From NCBI GenBank assembly GCA_028689655.1, contig JAQVCT010000008.1, positions 52,796 through 116,795 on the forward strand: DNA of 64,000 bases, given 5' to 3'. This DNA is from Lachnospiraceae bacterium. Its GTDB lineage: Bacteria; Bacillota; Clostridia; Lachnospirales; Lachnospiraceae. The translations under genes and the position numbers were made by a program. The notes under the pieces were generated by a model. The model searched no databases. It had not been told where the DNA came from and saw only the letters and a program-made list of their open reading frames with translations. Of this stretch, positions 1 through 8,535 are shown one piece after another; position 1 is the first letter of the stretch, and each line of letters begins with the position of its first letter.

Positions 1-1216
1 CATAAGTTTCTTCCCGCTTATATAATGTCTTCAAATAGAGATAGTAGCAGATAACCTCCGGTGGATAGTCCTCGTCCTCCAGCATATCTTTCACGTGATC
101 CAGCACCCACTTTGCCTCATTGTACCGCTCCTGTGTGATAAGGATCTGGGCATGGAACAGCCGGTATACCGGAGTCTTATCATCACATTTGATCAGTTGC
201 TGTATGATATTCTCAGTAGCACTGATCCAATTCGCTGTATTGACGCGTTTCATCCTGAAATTCATATACTGATTCATCAGTTGGACATTCAGTTTCCGCT
301 GTTCACTGACACTTTTTTTTCTTTGATTGGTCCTGGTGACCTCAATGGGAAAACGCATCTCCCCATAAGGATATACGAAACGAATCGCTCCATAATTGAT
401 CCCACTATGAAGCTTCTCGCTATAAATGTAGAGATTCAACTGATAGAAATTTCCCAGGAACTCATCATCTGTGAGGTATTCTTTTTCCGCTGTGAGGAAA
501 TCTCCCTCGATGAAAATGTAGAGAGAGACATAGCCCCAGCCATTTTTCGTGATACCGATCTTCTCCCCGACCACACCCTCCGGGTCCGAAATATTCAACT
601 GTTCCTTATCCAGCAGATACTCAATGGGCTGTTTCTTATTCACATCAATGAGAAATTCTTCCACATTCTGTTCGTTTCCAAAGTCTTTCGCCAGTCCCTT
701 ATAGACACTGAAATACTGCCTGTCATTCCCCACGAGGATCTTGGCAAAATCATTGGAATAGAAAAGCTGAAGTGCCTCCCTCCAGTTGGTCTTTGCCAGA
801 TTGGCAAAATGAAAGAGATTTTTGATATTGCCCAGAGACGTCTCCAGATTCGTGTGGGCGACGATGAATACGAACGGCAGGAAATATTCCCCCTTTTCCG
901 ACACCACATAGATCTCACCCTTAAGGACCTCGCCCTCCTCCAGTCCGGTGGCATCGAAAATGTAGTCTATCTCCACCTCATTCCCCTGAAACCGGTTATT
1001 CTGGAAATGAATGCGCATGTCCGAAGCGTATAAATATCCTTCATTTTCCCTGCTGCTTCCCTGGCTGCTGATATGAAAAGAACCTTTACATTTCTCATCC
1101 TTTTTCACGGTTTCTTCTAATTTTGGGCATGAAAAGTCCAGAGAAGCATTTTCCATATCAAATTGCTCATTCAGGTACTTTTCCAGCACTTTTTCCAAGT
1201 CACTCACCCACTTCAT
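1..1216 (-). CDS. DUF5717-like protein, N-terminal part
   Basis: This reading frame stays open on the minus strand from ATG at 1216 to the window edge, about 405 codons, so the C-terminus lies outside. The protein begins MKWVSDLEKVLEKYLN and has a beta-rich N-terminal part (residues 15-130), then an alpha-helical, TPR-like stretch with repeats such as FHAQILITQERYNEAKWVL. The pattern resembles the large DUF5717 proteins of Lachnospiraceae, whose role is unknown; this is recognition by eye. No strong ribosome binding site precedes the ATG, and a GTG or TTG a few codons further in is possible. Long open frames on the plus strand here are shadows. Confidence 0.6.
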   Translation of the reverse strand, partial: MKWVSDLEKVLEKYLNEQFDMENASLDFSCPKLEETVKKDEKCKGSFHISSQGSSRENEGYLYASDMRIHFQNNRFQGNEVEIDYIFDATGLEEGEVLKGEIYVVSEKGEYFLPFVFIVAHTNLETSLGNIKNLFHFANLAKTNWREALQLFYSNDFAKILVGNDRQYFSVYKGLAKDFGNEQNVEEFLIDVNKKQPIEYLLDKEQLNISDPEGVVGEKIGITKNGWGYVSLYIFIEGDFLTAEKEYLTDDEFLGNFYQLNLYIYSEKLHSGINYGAIRFVYPYGEMRFPIEVTRTNQRKKSVSEQRKLNVQLMNQYMNFRMKRVNTANWISATENIIQQLIKCDDKTPVYRLFHAQILITQERYNEAKWVLDHVKDMLEDEDYPPEVICYYLYLKTLYKREETY

Positions 1217-1309
1217 CTATATTTCTATAACATACATCGTTCTTCGTTCTAATCAAGAACAAGTATAACATTATTATGACTTTTTTCGCAACAAAAGGGT
1301 ACTAAAGTC

Positions 1310-1337
1310 TTGACATTTTCTGCGCATAATGTATTAT
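1310..1337 (+). promoter_or_regulatory. Promoter of the GntR-ABC operon
   Basis: A perfect -35 box TTGACA (1310-1315) and a TATTAT -10 box (1332-1337) are separated by 16 bp, about 65 bp before the GntR start codon. Confidence 0.75.
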
Positions 1338-1357
1338 TGTATTAATTGTATAGTACA
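1338..1357 (+). promoter_or_regulatory. Candidate GntR (YtrA-type) operator
   Basis: TGTATTA (1338-1344) and TAGTACA (1351-1357) form an inverted repeat with a 6-bp spacer and one mismatch. It starts directly after the -10 box, where bound repressor would block the start site. YtrA-family regulators usually control their own operon through such sites; the assignment here is inference. Confidence 0.6.
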
Positions 1358-1401
1358 GATAAGCTGTGCCTGCAAAAGTTCATGATCAGGAAGGAGATAA
1401 A

Positions 1402-1773
1402 ATGGCGTGGGATTTGGATTCTGACAGACCGATTTATGCACAAATCGTGGAAAAAATTCAGATGCAGATTGTATCCGGCTACTATAAGCCCGGGGACAAA
1501 TTACCAAGTGTTCGTGAGTTAGCTGCGCTTGCCTGTGTGAACCCTAATACGATGCAAAAAGCATTTGCGGAATTAGAGCGAAGCGGATTAATCAAGACGA
1601 TGCGAACCACCGGGAGACTGGTCACAGAGGATATCCACATGATCGAGGGGATACAAAAAGCTCTGGCAAATCAACAGCTACAGATCTTTTTCGAAAAAAT
1701 GATGAAATTGGGGTATGAAAAGGACCAGATATTGTCTCTTCTGGAACAGTCAATTCGAGAACAGGATTCATAA
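1402..1773 (+). CDS. GntR family regulator, YtrA subfamily
   Basis: This 123-residue protein has an N-terminal winged helix (about residues 8-75) with the GntR signature GDKLPSVRELA followed by NPNTMQKAFAELE, and a short C-terminal helical tail (VTEDIHMIEGI onward) that replaces the large effector domain, as in the YtrA subfamily. The start is the ATG at 1402, preceded by AAGGAG 6 bases upstream; an upstream ATG at 1366 has no binding site. It is followed at 31 bp by an ABC ATPase and permease, the usual YtrA arrangement in which the repressor controls an envelope-stress or drug-responsive transporter and itself. Confidence 0.9.
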   Translation: MAWDLDSDRPIYAQIVEKIQMQIVSGYYKPGDKLPSVRELAALACVNPNTMQKAFAELERSGLIKTMRTTGRLVTEDIHMIEGIQKALANQQLQIFFEKMMKLGYEKDQILSLLEQSIREQDS

Positions 1774-1804
1774 ACAGGATTTATAAAAATGAGGGGAGTT
1801 AAAA

Positions 1805-2506
1805 ATGACAGCATTATTAGAAGCGAACAATCTGACCAAAACATATGGAAATGATACCGTCGCTGTTGATCACCTGACCATCAGTATCGGCAGAGGACGG
1901 ATCATCGGTCTGCTGGGGCCTAATGGCAGTGGGAAAAGTACATTCATCAAACTGATCAACGGATTGCTGACACCAACGGAGGGAACTATCCTGATCAACG
2001 GGGCAGCACCTGGCGTCGAAAGTAAAAAAAGGATCGCCTATCTGCCGGAGCGTACCTATCTGCAAAGTAATATGAAAGTGAATCAGCTCATTGATTTTTT
2101 CGGAGATTTCTATGAGGATTTTCAAAAAGATAAAGCATATGCCATGCTGCAGTCCATGGATATCAAATCAAATACGCGACTTCGCACTTTGTCTAAGGGA
2201 ACAAAGGAGAAGGTGCAATTGATCCTGGTGATGAGCCGCAATGCAGATCTCTATATCCTGGACGAACCTATCGCGGGGGTGGACCCCGCCGCCAGGGACT
2301 TTATCCTTAAGACGATTATCAGTAATTATAATGAGAATGCCACCGTACTGCTATCCACACATCTCATATCCGATATTGAAAATATTCTGGATGATGTGAT
2401 CTTCATACAAGATGGTAAGATAAAGACACAGACCACTGTGGAAAATATCCGCGAGGACTATGGAAAATCTGTGGACGCATATTTTCGGGAGGTATTTGCA
2501 TGTTAA
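1805..2506 (+). CDS. ABC transporter ATP-binding protein (YtrB-like)
   Basis: This 233-residue nucleotide-binding subunit has Walker A GPNGSGKST (38-46), a signature LSKGTKEK (130-137), Walker B LYILDEP (150-156) and a switch histidine in STHLISD (about 187). The Q-loop reads IAYLPERTYL, without the usual glutamine, and the signature replaces SGGQ with SKGT; both variants are common in GntR-linked ABC-2 type transporters. GAGGGGAG precedes the ATG. It pairs with the overlapping membrane protein downstream. The substrate cannot be read from the sequence; a role in antibiotic or envelope-stress response is inferred from the operon type. Confidence 0.9.
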   Translation: MTALLEANNLTKTYGNDTVAVDHLTISIGRGRIIGLLGPNGSGKSTFIKLINGLLTPTEGTILINGAAPGVESKKRIAYLPERTYLQSNMKVNQLIDFFGDFYEDFQKDKAYAMLQSMDIKSNTRLRTLSKGTKEKVQLILVMSRNADLYILDEPIAGVDPAARDFILKTIISNYNENATVLLSTHLISDIENILDDVIFIQDGKIKTQTTVENIREDYGKSVDAYFREVFAC

Positions 2507-3315
2507 TCAGATCAATGAAATACTACTGGCAGTCTACCTATAAAATTATCCTTTTGATGAATCTGTACCTGCTGCTCACCACCGGTATCGGTGTGGCTAC
2601 CTTAGCTGCAGGAGTATGGAATACCCACTCCGAAGGCATCACTACCCTGGGAGCGATCCTGTTCATCCTGTATGTGATTTCCATCGTATTTGTGAGTAAT
2701 CTGGTGGTCATCTACATCGCCGTACATTTCTATCGCAATATGTACTCCGATGAGGCTTATCTGACTCATACGCTCCCGGTGAGCAAACATCATCTGCTGT
2801 TAAGTCAGACGATCATCGGAACGATCCACTGTTTCCTCACTTCCGTGATCATGTTAGCCTGTATCTTCGGGTTGATCTATTTCCTCTTCACCTGTCTGAA
2901 TTCACAGGCCAAGGAAGCTTTACAGCTGACCTACGATCCGGGAATGGCAGCCGATTTGTACACTGCTTTTGCAAATGGTGCCTTTTTCAAAGGACTTTTA
3001 ATCGTTTTCTATTTTCTGCTGAGTTCCGCCCACAGCATCCTGCTGGCTTTCGCAGCAGTCGCCATGGGACAATTGTTCACCAGACACAGGATCATCGGTT
3101 CCATCATCTGCTATATTGGTCTCTACACCATCATACAGATTGCCACCTCATTAGTCGTCATTCCATTCATGGGACTTTCTCTCTTCGGAAATGTTTCCAT
3201 GGTACAATTGATAAACTGTGGCCTGCTGGTGGAGACCCTGTTTGCCCTTGCATGCTGTGTGATCTTCTATCTGATCACCTATTATCTCCTTAGTCGAAAA
3301 TTAAATCTTGATTAA
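2500..3315 (+). CDS. ABC-2 type transporter permease
   Basis: The protein has 271 residues with six hydrophobic segments (near residues 12-40, 50-78, 102-130, 160-188, 198-222 and 235-262), as expected for an ABC-2 permease. Its ATG overlaps the end of the ATPase gene by 7 bp, with GGGAGG 8 bases before it, so the two are translationally coupled and should form the transporter. It is the last gene of the GntR-controlled operon. The EAYLTHTLPVSK motif in the first cytoplasmic part is typical of this permease group in Clostridia. Substrate unknown. Confidence 0.8.
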   Translation: MLIRSMKYYWQSTYKIILLMNLYLLLTTGIGVATLAAGVWNTHSEGITTLGAILFILYVISIVFVSNLVVIYIAVHFYRNMYSDEAYLTHTLPVSKHHLLLSQTIIGTIHCFLTSVIMLACIFGLIYFLFTCLNSQAKEALQLTYDPGMAADLYTAFANGAFFKGLLIVFYFLLSSAHSILLAFAAVAMGQLFTRHRIIGSIICYIGLYTIIQIATSLVVIPFMGLSLFGNVSMVQLINCGLLVETLFALACCVIFYLITYYLLSRKLNLD

Positions 3316-3329
3316 ATATATCATGTCGT

Positions 3330-3359
3330 CCTGTCCCGGGTTATCGCAACTGGGATAGG
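3330..3359. terminator. Weak hairpin between convergent genes
   Basis: An imperfect 12-bp stem (3330-3342 with 3348-3359) lies between the permease stop and the stop of the convergent desulfidase gene. There is no clear U-run on either side, so terminator function is uncertain. Confidence 0.35.
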
Positions 3360-3369
3360 TGTCTGGTGA

Positions 3370-4647
3370 CTAGCAGTTGGTCATGATGCGGATGATCTCT
3401 TTATCGGTCTCTTTCATGCCGATCTTACCCAGTCGGCTGACATTCTGGATGGTATTCTCCACGCCTTTGGAAATGATTCCATCGCCGCCTTTAAATTCCT
3501 GTCCTTGGGTATACATATAGTACCCCAGGATACCTGCGTCAACGGCTGCTTCGATTTTCCCTGCACAGGATGGCTTGGCTCCATCACACACGATGCCGGA
3601 GACGATGGCCACGGCATTTACCAGGGTATGTATGATTACCTGATAAGTGCCTCCCAGGAGATAAGCGATACCGCAGCCTGCACCACAGCCTGCGCTGATG
3701 GCACCACAGTAAGCAGACATACGTCCGATTCCGGTCTTCTGATGAATGGTAATGAGGTTGGAGAGAATCAGTGCACGGTAAAGCTGCTCCTTGGATGCCT
3801 GTAATTCTCTTCCATAGACAATCACAGGAATGGAGGCTGTCATGCCCTGATTTCCGCTTCCTGAGTTGATAATGACCGGCATCTCACACCCGCTCATCCT
3901 GGCGTCTGAACCTGCCGCAGCCATGGCTTTCGCTCTGTTCCGCACATCATTTCCATATGCCTTTATGAGAACACTGCCCACATTCGCCCCATAATCATTT
4001 GTCATGCCCTCCTGGGCAATGGCCATATTACAATTGATCTGTCTGTCCAGTATTTCTGACACATCCGTCAGTTCTGCTGTCATTGCAAATTCATAGATGT
4101 GCTCCATATCCAATAAACTTCTATCGGTAAGGCTCACATTGGTAGCCGCCACTTCCCCAGCCTGATACAGTATCTCATCATCTTTTTCGATCAGTACGAT
4201 ATTGGTATGAAAACCGGATATACGCACTTTTGTAAAATGTGTTCCAGCGTATTCTGTCACCTGAATATCCAACTGTTCCTCCGTCTCCAGTGGTAAGACT
4301 TTGATATCCGCTGTTGCGAGAAATGATGCCATCTCTTCTTTCTGTGCTTCTGTCACATTGGCGATTACCTGCAATGCCTTGGCGGAATCTCCCCCTGTGA
4401 TACCGATGGCTGCCGAAGCCTCGATTCCCTTTCTGCCCCCTGTATTTGGCACTACAACACTCTTCACATTCTTCACGATATTCCCACTTACCTCTATGAG
4501 CACACGATCCGGCTCTGCACCCAGCACATCCCTTGCCTTTGCGGCACAGTAGGCGATGGCAATGGGCTCCGTACATCCCATGGCGGGTACTAATTCTTCT
4601 CTCAGTATCTGTAAATAATTTTGATATAACACATCTTCTTTTTTCAT
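3370..4647 (-). CDS. L-cysteine desulfidase family protein (CyuA/UPF0597)
   Basis: The protein (about 425 residues) belongs to the serine-dehydratase-alpha-like UPF0597 family, whose E. coli member CyuA (YhaM) breaks down cysteine to pyruvate, ammonia and sulfide using an iron-sulfur cluster. It shows the family motif PAMGCTEPIA near the N-terminus, NSGSGNQG in the middle and a cysteine-rich YCGAISAGCGAGCG loop, candidates for cluster ligands. Homologs start as MKK..., so the ATG at 4647 is chosen; a GTG at 4653 sits at better distance from AAAGGGG and an ATG at 4671 lacks a binding site. It stands alone, converging on the GntR operon, and is separated from the VanW gene upstream by a hairpin. 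Confidence 0.88.
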   Translation of the reverse strand: MKKEDVLYQNYLQILREELVPAMGCTEPIAIAYCAAKARDVLGAEPDRVLIEVSGNIVKNVKSVVVPNTGGRKGIEASAAIGITGGDSAKALQVIANVTEAQKEEMASFLATADIKVLPLETEEQLDIQVTEYAGTHFTKVRISGFHTNIVLIEKDDEILYQAGEVAATNVSLTDRSLLDMEHIYEFAMTAELTDVSEILDRQINCNMAIAQEGMTNDYGANVGSVLIKAYGNDVRNRAKAMAAAGSDARMSGCEMPVIINSGSGNQGMTASIPVIVYGRELQASKEQLYRALILSNLITIHQKTGIGRMSAYCGAISAGCGAGCGIAYLLGGTYQVIIHTLVNAVAIVSGIVCDGAKPSCAGKIEAAVDAGILGYYMYTQGQEFKGGDGIISKGVENTIQNVSRLGKIGMKETDKEIIRIMTNC

Positions 4648-4687
4648 CTGCACTGCGTGCCCCTTTATCATTTTTAATGAAACGTAA

Positions 4688-4721
4688 AGAACCCAAGACC
4701 TTCATCGGCATCTTGGGTTCT
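4688..4721 (-). terminator. Hairpin after the VanW gene
   Basis: A perfect 11-bp stem, AGAACCCAAGA (4688-4698) with its complement (4711-4721), and a 12-base loop lie between the VanW stop codon and the desulfidase start. The following U-run is short, so it could be a weak terminator or an attenuator for the desulfidase. Confidence 0.6.
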
Positions 4722-4746
4722 ATCTAATTATCTCACTTTACCACAT

Positions 4747-5823
4747 TTATGATACAGAATCAACATGTGGTCTATATTTTGAATTCGCTACTTTGACAGT
4801 CTGCACTTCTACCCCATTGACGGAGGTGGTGAGATAGGATGTGGCTGACAAATCTCCCGTTCTCTCTGACCAGAACCGATAGCTCCTGCCCTGTAGGGAA
4901 GATGTCTGCACATAGACTGTGATCGTCAGTTTCTTATCCACAGTCTGTGCCTGGATAACCACTGGTGTATCATAATCATTGCGGAATCTCATATCCAATG
5001 ATCCCTGTGAAATAGCAGCATCCTGGCCAAGTGGAAGGTAATGAACCGGCATACTGTGTGGATGTCTCTCGATCACGGTCAGCCCTGCATTCATAACTGC
5101 ATTATATATGGTAGAAGATACCTGACAAATGCCACCACCGATTGCTGACACTGTCTCACCATTTTCATATGCTCCTGCTTCCTTATATCCGTTAGCTGTT
5201 GTTCTGGGGAGAATGGCATCACTTACAGATACCACCTGTCCAGGCTGTACCACATAATTATTCAAATGCGCTGCTGCGATCTCCACGTTATTACAACGGT
5301 TGCTGGAGCTGGTAGAATAACTGGTCTCGCACCCGCCTGCCAGAGAGTAGCCTTCCATACTGGTCACCGCCATAGGTGCTATTATTATTTTCATGTGATT
5401 ATCTGCAAGATCCACTACGATAGTACCAACATTTTCCATGGACAAACGTGCCTGTAAATTCGTCACTAACCAACTCCTGAATTCATCATTTAACTGATAA
5501 CACATCTTACGAGTCGTACCATCCTCACCCAGAACATCTACCGTATATGCTGCAAGCTGCGTGTTCACACCGTTTAAAAAGGTATCCATCGCTGTGGGAT
5601 CTGACAGCAGATTCACATTTAGCGCCCAGGTGGTTCCATTGATCTGAAGTACAAGCTGCTGACTGAGCCATGCAGGATTCACATTCTGAAGATCTACATA
5701 CTCCGCTGTTGCTAACGCGCTGTTTGAGATAAGTAATGTGATAAACATCGTCATCACAAACAATCCCAGTGCTCTCTTTATTGATTTCTTTGCATTTACA
5801 TATGCTTTTCCTATTCCATTCAT
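4747..5823 (-). CDS. VanW family secreted protein
   Basis: This 358-residue protein has an N-terminal signal or anchor segment (about residues 17-40, ending SNSALATAEY) and a VanW-type domain in its C-terminal two thirds, with the family motif GGGICQVSSTIYNAVMNAGL (about 225-244) and ERHPHSMPVHYLPLGQDA after it. VanW proteins occur in some vancomycin-resistance clusters but most, like this one, are unlinked to van genes and their function in the Gram-positive cell envelope is unknown. The gene is monocistronic, with GAGGGACGG before the ATG and a hairpin after the stop. Confidence 0.85.
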   Translation of the reverse strand: MNGIGKAYVNAKKSIKRALGLFVMTMFITLLISNSALATAEYVDLQNVNPAWLSQQLVLQINGTTWALNVNLLSDPTAMDTFLNGVNTQLAAYTVDVLGEDGTTRKMCYQLNDEFRSWLVTNLQARLSMENVGTIVVDLADNHMKIIIAPMAVTSMEGYSLAGGCETSYSTSSSNRCNNVEIAAAHLNNYVVQPGQVVSVSDAILPRTTANGYKEAGAYENGETVSAIGGGICQVSSTIYNAVMNAGLTVIERHPHSMPVHYLPLGQDAAISQGSLDMRFRNDYDTPVVIQAQTVDKKLTITVYVQTSSLQGRSYRFWSERTGDLSATSYLTTSVNGVEVQTVKVANSKYRPHVDSVS

Positions 5824-6110
5824 TATCTACCGTCCCTCACATTTTATGGAACATCAGCCATCCAGAGCTGACGCTGTCTATCATAACCATCCTATTCTTG
5901 TATACTACAAAAATAGCACCTTTTTGAAAATTGGGCAACGGCAGATATAACGTAAAAATAATTACCTCTTCCATAAAAATTGTTCACATTTCACAGAATA
6001 TTCACATTTTTCATCCAAAGCTTCCTGTTTTACATCTGTTTTATCCATATCGCTATCTGTTATAATCTATATTTTTATCTGTTATCTTCTATCTTTCCAT
6101 CTCATATACT

Positions 6111-6160
6111 ATGATGTAAGGGTCAAAAGGTGTTTTTCCCCTTGATACTTACGGATATGA
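6111..6160. repeat. Dispersed palindromic repeat, family 2, copy A
   Basis: The unit ATGATGTAAGGGTC ... CCCTTGATACTTACGGATAT folds on itself (GTAAG-TCAA-GG arms) and recurs at 56770-56953 and, in part, at 50137-50164. The rest of the 5824-6204 spacer shows only AT-rich sequence and the terminator below. Confidence 0.65.
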
Positions 6161-6163
6161 TAA

Positions 6164-6200
6164 AATCGCTAAAACACCAACTTGCAATGTTTTAGCGATT
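6164..6200 (-). terminator. Terminator of chemoreceptor gene
   Basis: A perfect 13-bp stem (6164-6176 with 6188-6200, 11-base loop) begins 4 bases after the stop codon and is followed on the minus strand by TTTTAT. Confidence 0.85.
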
Positions 6201-6204
6201 CAAC

Positions 6205-7899
6205 CTAATTCTCTTTTCTTAACTGAAACTTACCTACCAGTTCTTTTAGCAGCTGTGCCTGTACTGCCATTTCCTCACTGCTGGCTGAACTTTCTTCTGA
6301 TGTAGCTGTATTTTCCTCTACAACTGCAGCTATCTGTTCTACCGCCTGAGAGATTTGATCTAATGCATCTGCCTGTCTGATAGATGCCGTAGAAATATTT
6401 CCAATATTAGCTACAAGCTCCTGGGTTTTAGACGCTGAATCTGCTAATTTATCAGCAGTTTTATAGGCTAATTCCTTACCACTTTCTACCGCTTTCAAGG
6501 AATCCGCAATAAGCTGAGTAGAATTCTTAGCAGCCTCGGCACTTTGCGTTGCCAGATTTCCTACTTCCGATGCTACCACCGCAAAGCCCTTACCCATTTC
6601 TCCTGCTCTTGCTGCCTCTATGGATGCATTCAATGCCAACAGGTTGGTTTGGGATGCAATATCATTAATCGTATTAATGATGTTACGGATTTGATTGGAT
6701 GTTTCCGCAATCAAATTCATGGCCGTTAACATTTCCTGCATCTCTTCATTGCTTTTATTAATCTCAGTCCCAACTCTACTTGCCATATCATTTGCTGCCT
6801 CAGAGCTCTTGGCATTCTTATCCACTTCCGCAGATACATCAGTCACAGTCGCCTGTAACTCCTCGATAGAACTTGCCTGATCCGTTGCTCCCTGACTAAG
6901 TGCCTGAGCACCCAGTGAGACCTGTTCAGCATTTGCAGATACCTGTTCCGAAGCCTCATTTATTTCTGTTAAAGTTTTACTCAGATTACGATTGATACTA
7001 CGCATTGCCAGTAAAATATTTCTATACTGACCGACATATGCATCTTCCATTTTAGTAGATACTCTAAAGTTGCCTTGTCCCATCTGTTCAAGCAGATCTC
7101 TGACCTCGCCTATGATATTTTTTAATGTATCCCCTAATTGACGCATACTCGAAGCCAACTCTCCCAGTTCATCTTTGGAAGTATATGTAACCTCTGCATC
7201 ATCCAGATTACCCAGCGTAAGCTGACGCATCGCACCCTCAATCTCATCAATAGGACGGGCAATGCTTTTGGTAATAGTAATCGTCATCATAATCGCCAGT
7301 ACGATGGCTCCTGCAAGTACAATGACAACAACTAAAAATGCTATCGCATATCTGCTGGTAGCTGTCTTGGCCTGCTTTATTTCCAATTCAGCCACACTGT
7401 CTGCTACCGCTATAACAGCTTCGTTCATCTTATCTATTATAGGAAGGTACTGTTCAACATACATATTATATGCTTTTGTATTGGCTTCCGTTGTACTCTC
7501 TATGGCTATTTCCTGAATTTCCTTACGGATAGGAGCGGCTTCTAACATATATTTCTCAATAGTATCCGTCAATGCAGGATCAGTACGCATATTCTTGCGA
7601 TATGTATCTAACGACGCTACAAGAGCAGCTCCCTCTTCATCAGCAAGATCTGCTGTTTTTTTCGATTCCTCTGATGATGGAGACGCAATTGTTCTTAAAA
7701 TATAACGCTGTGTGGATAAAATATTTCTCCTGATCTGCCAGATATATCCTGTATTGACTACTGTTTTTTCAGAATATGTATTGATAACTGTCTTCATTTG
7801 CATCATTCCAGATACAGACGCAATACCTAATATAATAATCATGCCAATTACTGCACCGAAGCTTACCATTAATTTTTTTCCAATTTTCATATCTTTCAT
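6205..7899 (-). CDS. Methyl-accepting chemotaxis protein (4HB-type sensor)
   Basis: This 564-residue chemoreceptor has a transmembrane helix at about 11-33, a helical extracellular sensor (about 34-183) of the four-helix-bundle type, a second transmembrane helix (about 184-208), a HAMP domain (about 210-265) and a cytoplasmic signalling domain with the conserved hairpin tip containing [18 protein letters not shown] and [14 protein letters not shown] (about 415-445). It would signal through CheA/CheW to flagella; the ligand is unknown. A sigma-D-like -10 element (AGCGATAA on the minus strand, 7928-7935) lies just upstream, but its -35 is poor. It is monocistronic and ends at a good terminator. 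Confidence 0.95.
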   Translation of the reverse strand: MKDMKIGKKLMVSFGAVIGMIIILGIASVSGMMQMKTVINTYSEKTVVNTGYIWQIRRNILSTQRYILRTIASPSSEESKKTADLADEEGAALVASLDTYRKNMRTDPALTDTIEKYMLEAAPIRKEIQEIAIESTTEANTKAYNMYVEQYLPIIDKMNEAVIAVADSVAELEIKQAKTATSRYAIAFLVVVIVLAGAIVLAIMMTITITKSIARPIDEIEGAMRQLTLGNLDDAEVTYTSKDELGELASSMRQLGDTLKNIIGEVRDLLEQMGQGNFRVSTKMEDAYVGQYRNILLAMRSINRNLSKTLTEINEASEQVSANAEQVSLGAQALSQGATDQASSIEELQATVTDVSAEVDKNAKSSEAANDMASRVGTEINKSNEEMQEMLTAMNLIAETSNQIRNIINTINDIASQTNLLALNASIEAARAGEMGKGFAVVASEVGNLATQSAEAAKNSTQLIADSLKAVESGKELAYKTADKLADSASKTQELVANIGNISTASIRQADALDQISQAVEQIAAVVEENTATSEESSASSEEMAVQAQLLKELVGKFQLRKEN

Positions 7900-8344
7900 A
7901 TGTTTTCCCTCTCATACATCATGTAGCTTATCGCTGATTCATGCATTTTATTTTTCTAGTATTTTTTAAAATTAATTTGGTACAGCCAGCCCTCCCTATA
8001 AAGTTTATTATCTTAGAACAGCGGGATCATATTATAGCACAGCATTTCTTTTTCTCTGCCAATGCACAGGGCAGCACTCTCTCTTCCACAGCTCTTAATA
8101 CCTGCCATACGACTCTCCCAAAAGTAAAATGTAAAACCACAGAATTACGTACTGTTTTCATCTGATGCAGCCTTTCATGAAATTAGTGAAAATTCATGCC
8201 TGTTACTTAACGAGATATTTCACGAGTCTAGTAAAAATGTGTATGTTCATTATAAAGCATACTCACCATTATGTCTATATTTTCACATATACAAACCCTG
8301 TAACCTCTGCGGCAGTAGTCGCAATATGATCTGTGTGTGGTGGA

Positions 8345-8395
8345 ACTGTAACCCATTACGTCCAGTGGAACAGGACGTAATGGGTTGAGTACAGT
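8345..8395. repeat. Long perfect hairpin without U-run
   Basis: AACCCATTACGTCC (8350-8363) pairs perfectly with 8373-8386 around a 9-base loop, and ACTGTA/TACAGT extends the stem outward past a small bulge. Neither strand has a U-run after it. The remainder of spacer 7900-8535 holds no convincing gene. Confidence 0.6.
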
Positions 8396-8427
8396 TTATA
8401 CGCCTTTTAGGTTTAAATAAAACAGAC

Positions 8428-8484
8428 AACAGGCTCCTGATAAGATAATCCACATAGGTCGTGTTTCTTATCAGGGAGTCTGTT
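8428..8484 (-). terminator. Terminator of htpG
   Basis: A 17-bp near-perfect stem (8428-8444 with 8467-8484, one bulge) lies about 50 bases after the htpG stop and is followed on the minus strand by TGTCTGTTTTATTT. Confidence 0.75.
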
Positions 8485-8535
8485 GCCTGTTGCTTCAAAG
8501 ACTGCCATTGCAGCCTCTTATAGATTCACTTTTAT

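Noticed and set aside
95..1033. 312-codon open frame on the plus strand
   Set aside because: It is antisense to the continuous DUF5717-like frame, which has better composition and domain resemblance.
4747..5823. Vancomycin resistance locus
   Set aside because: VanW-type domain only; no vanHAX, vanRS or other van genes nearby.
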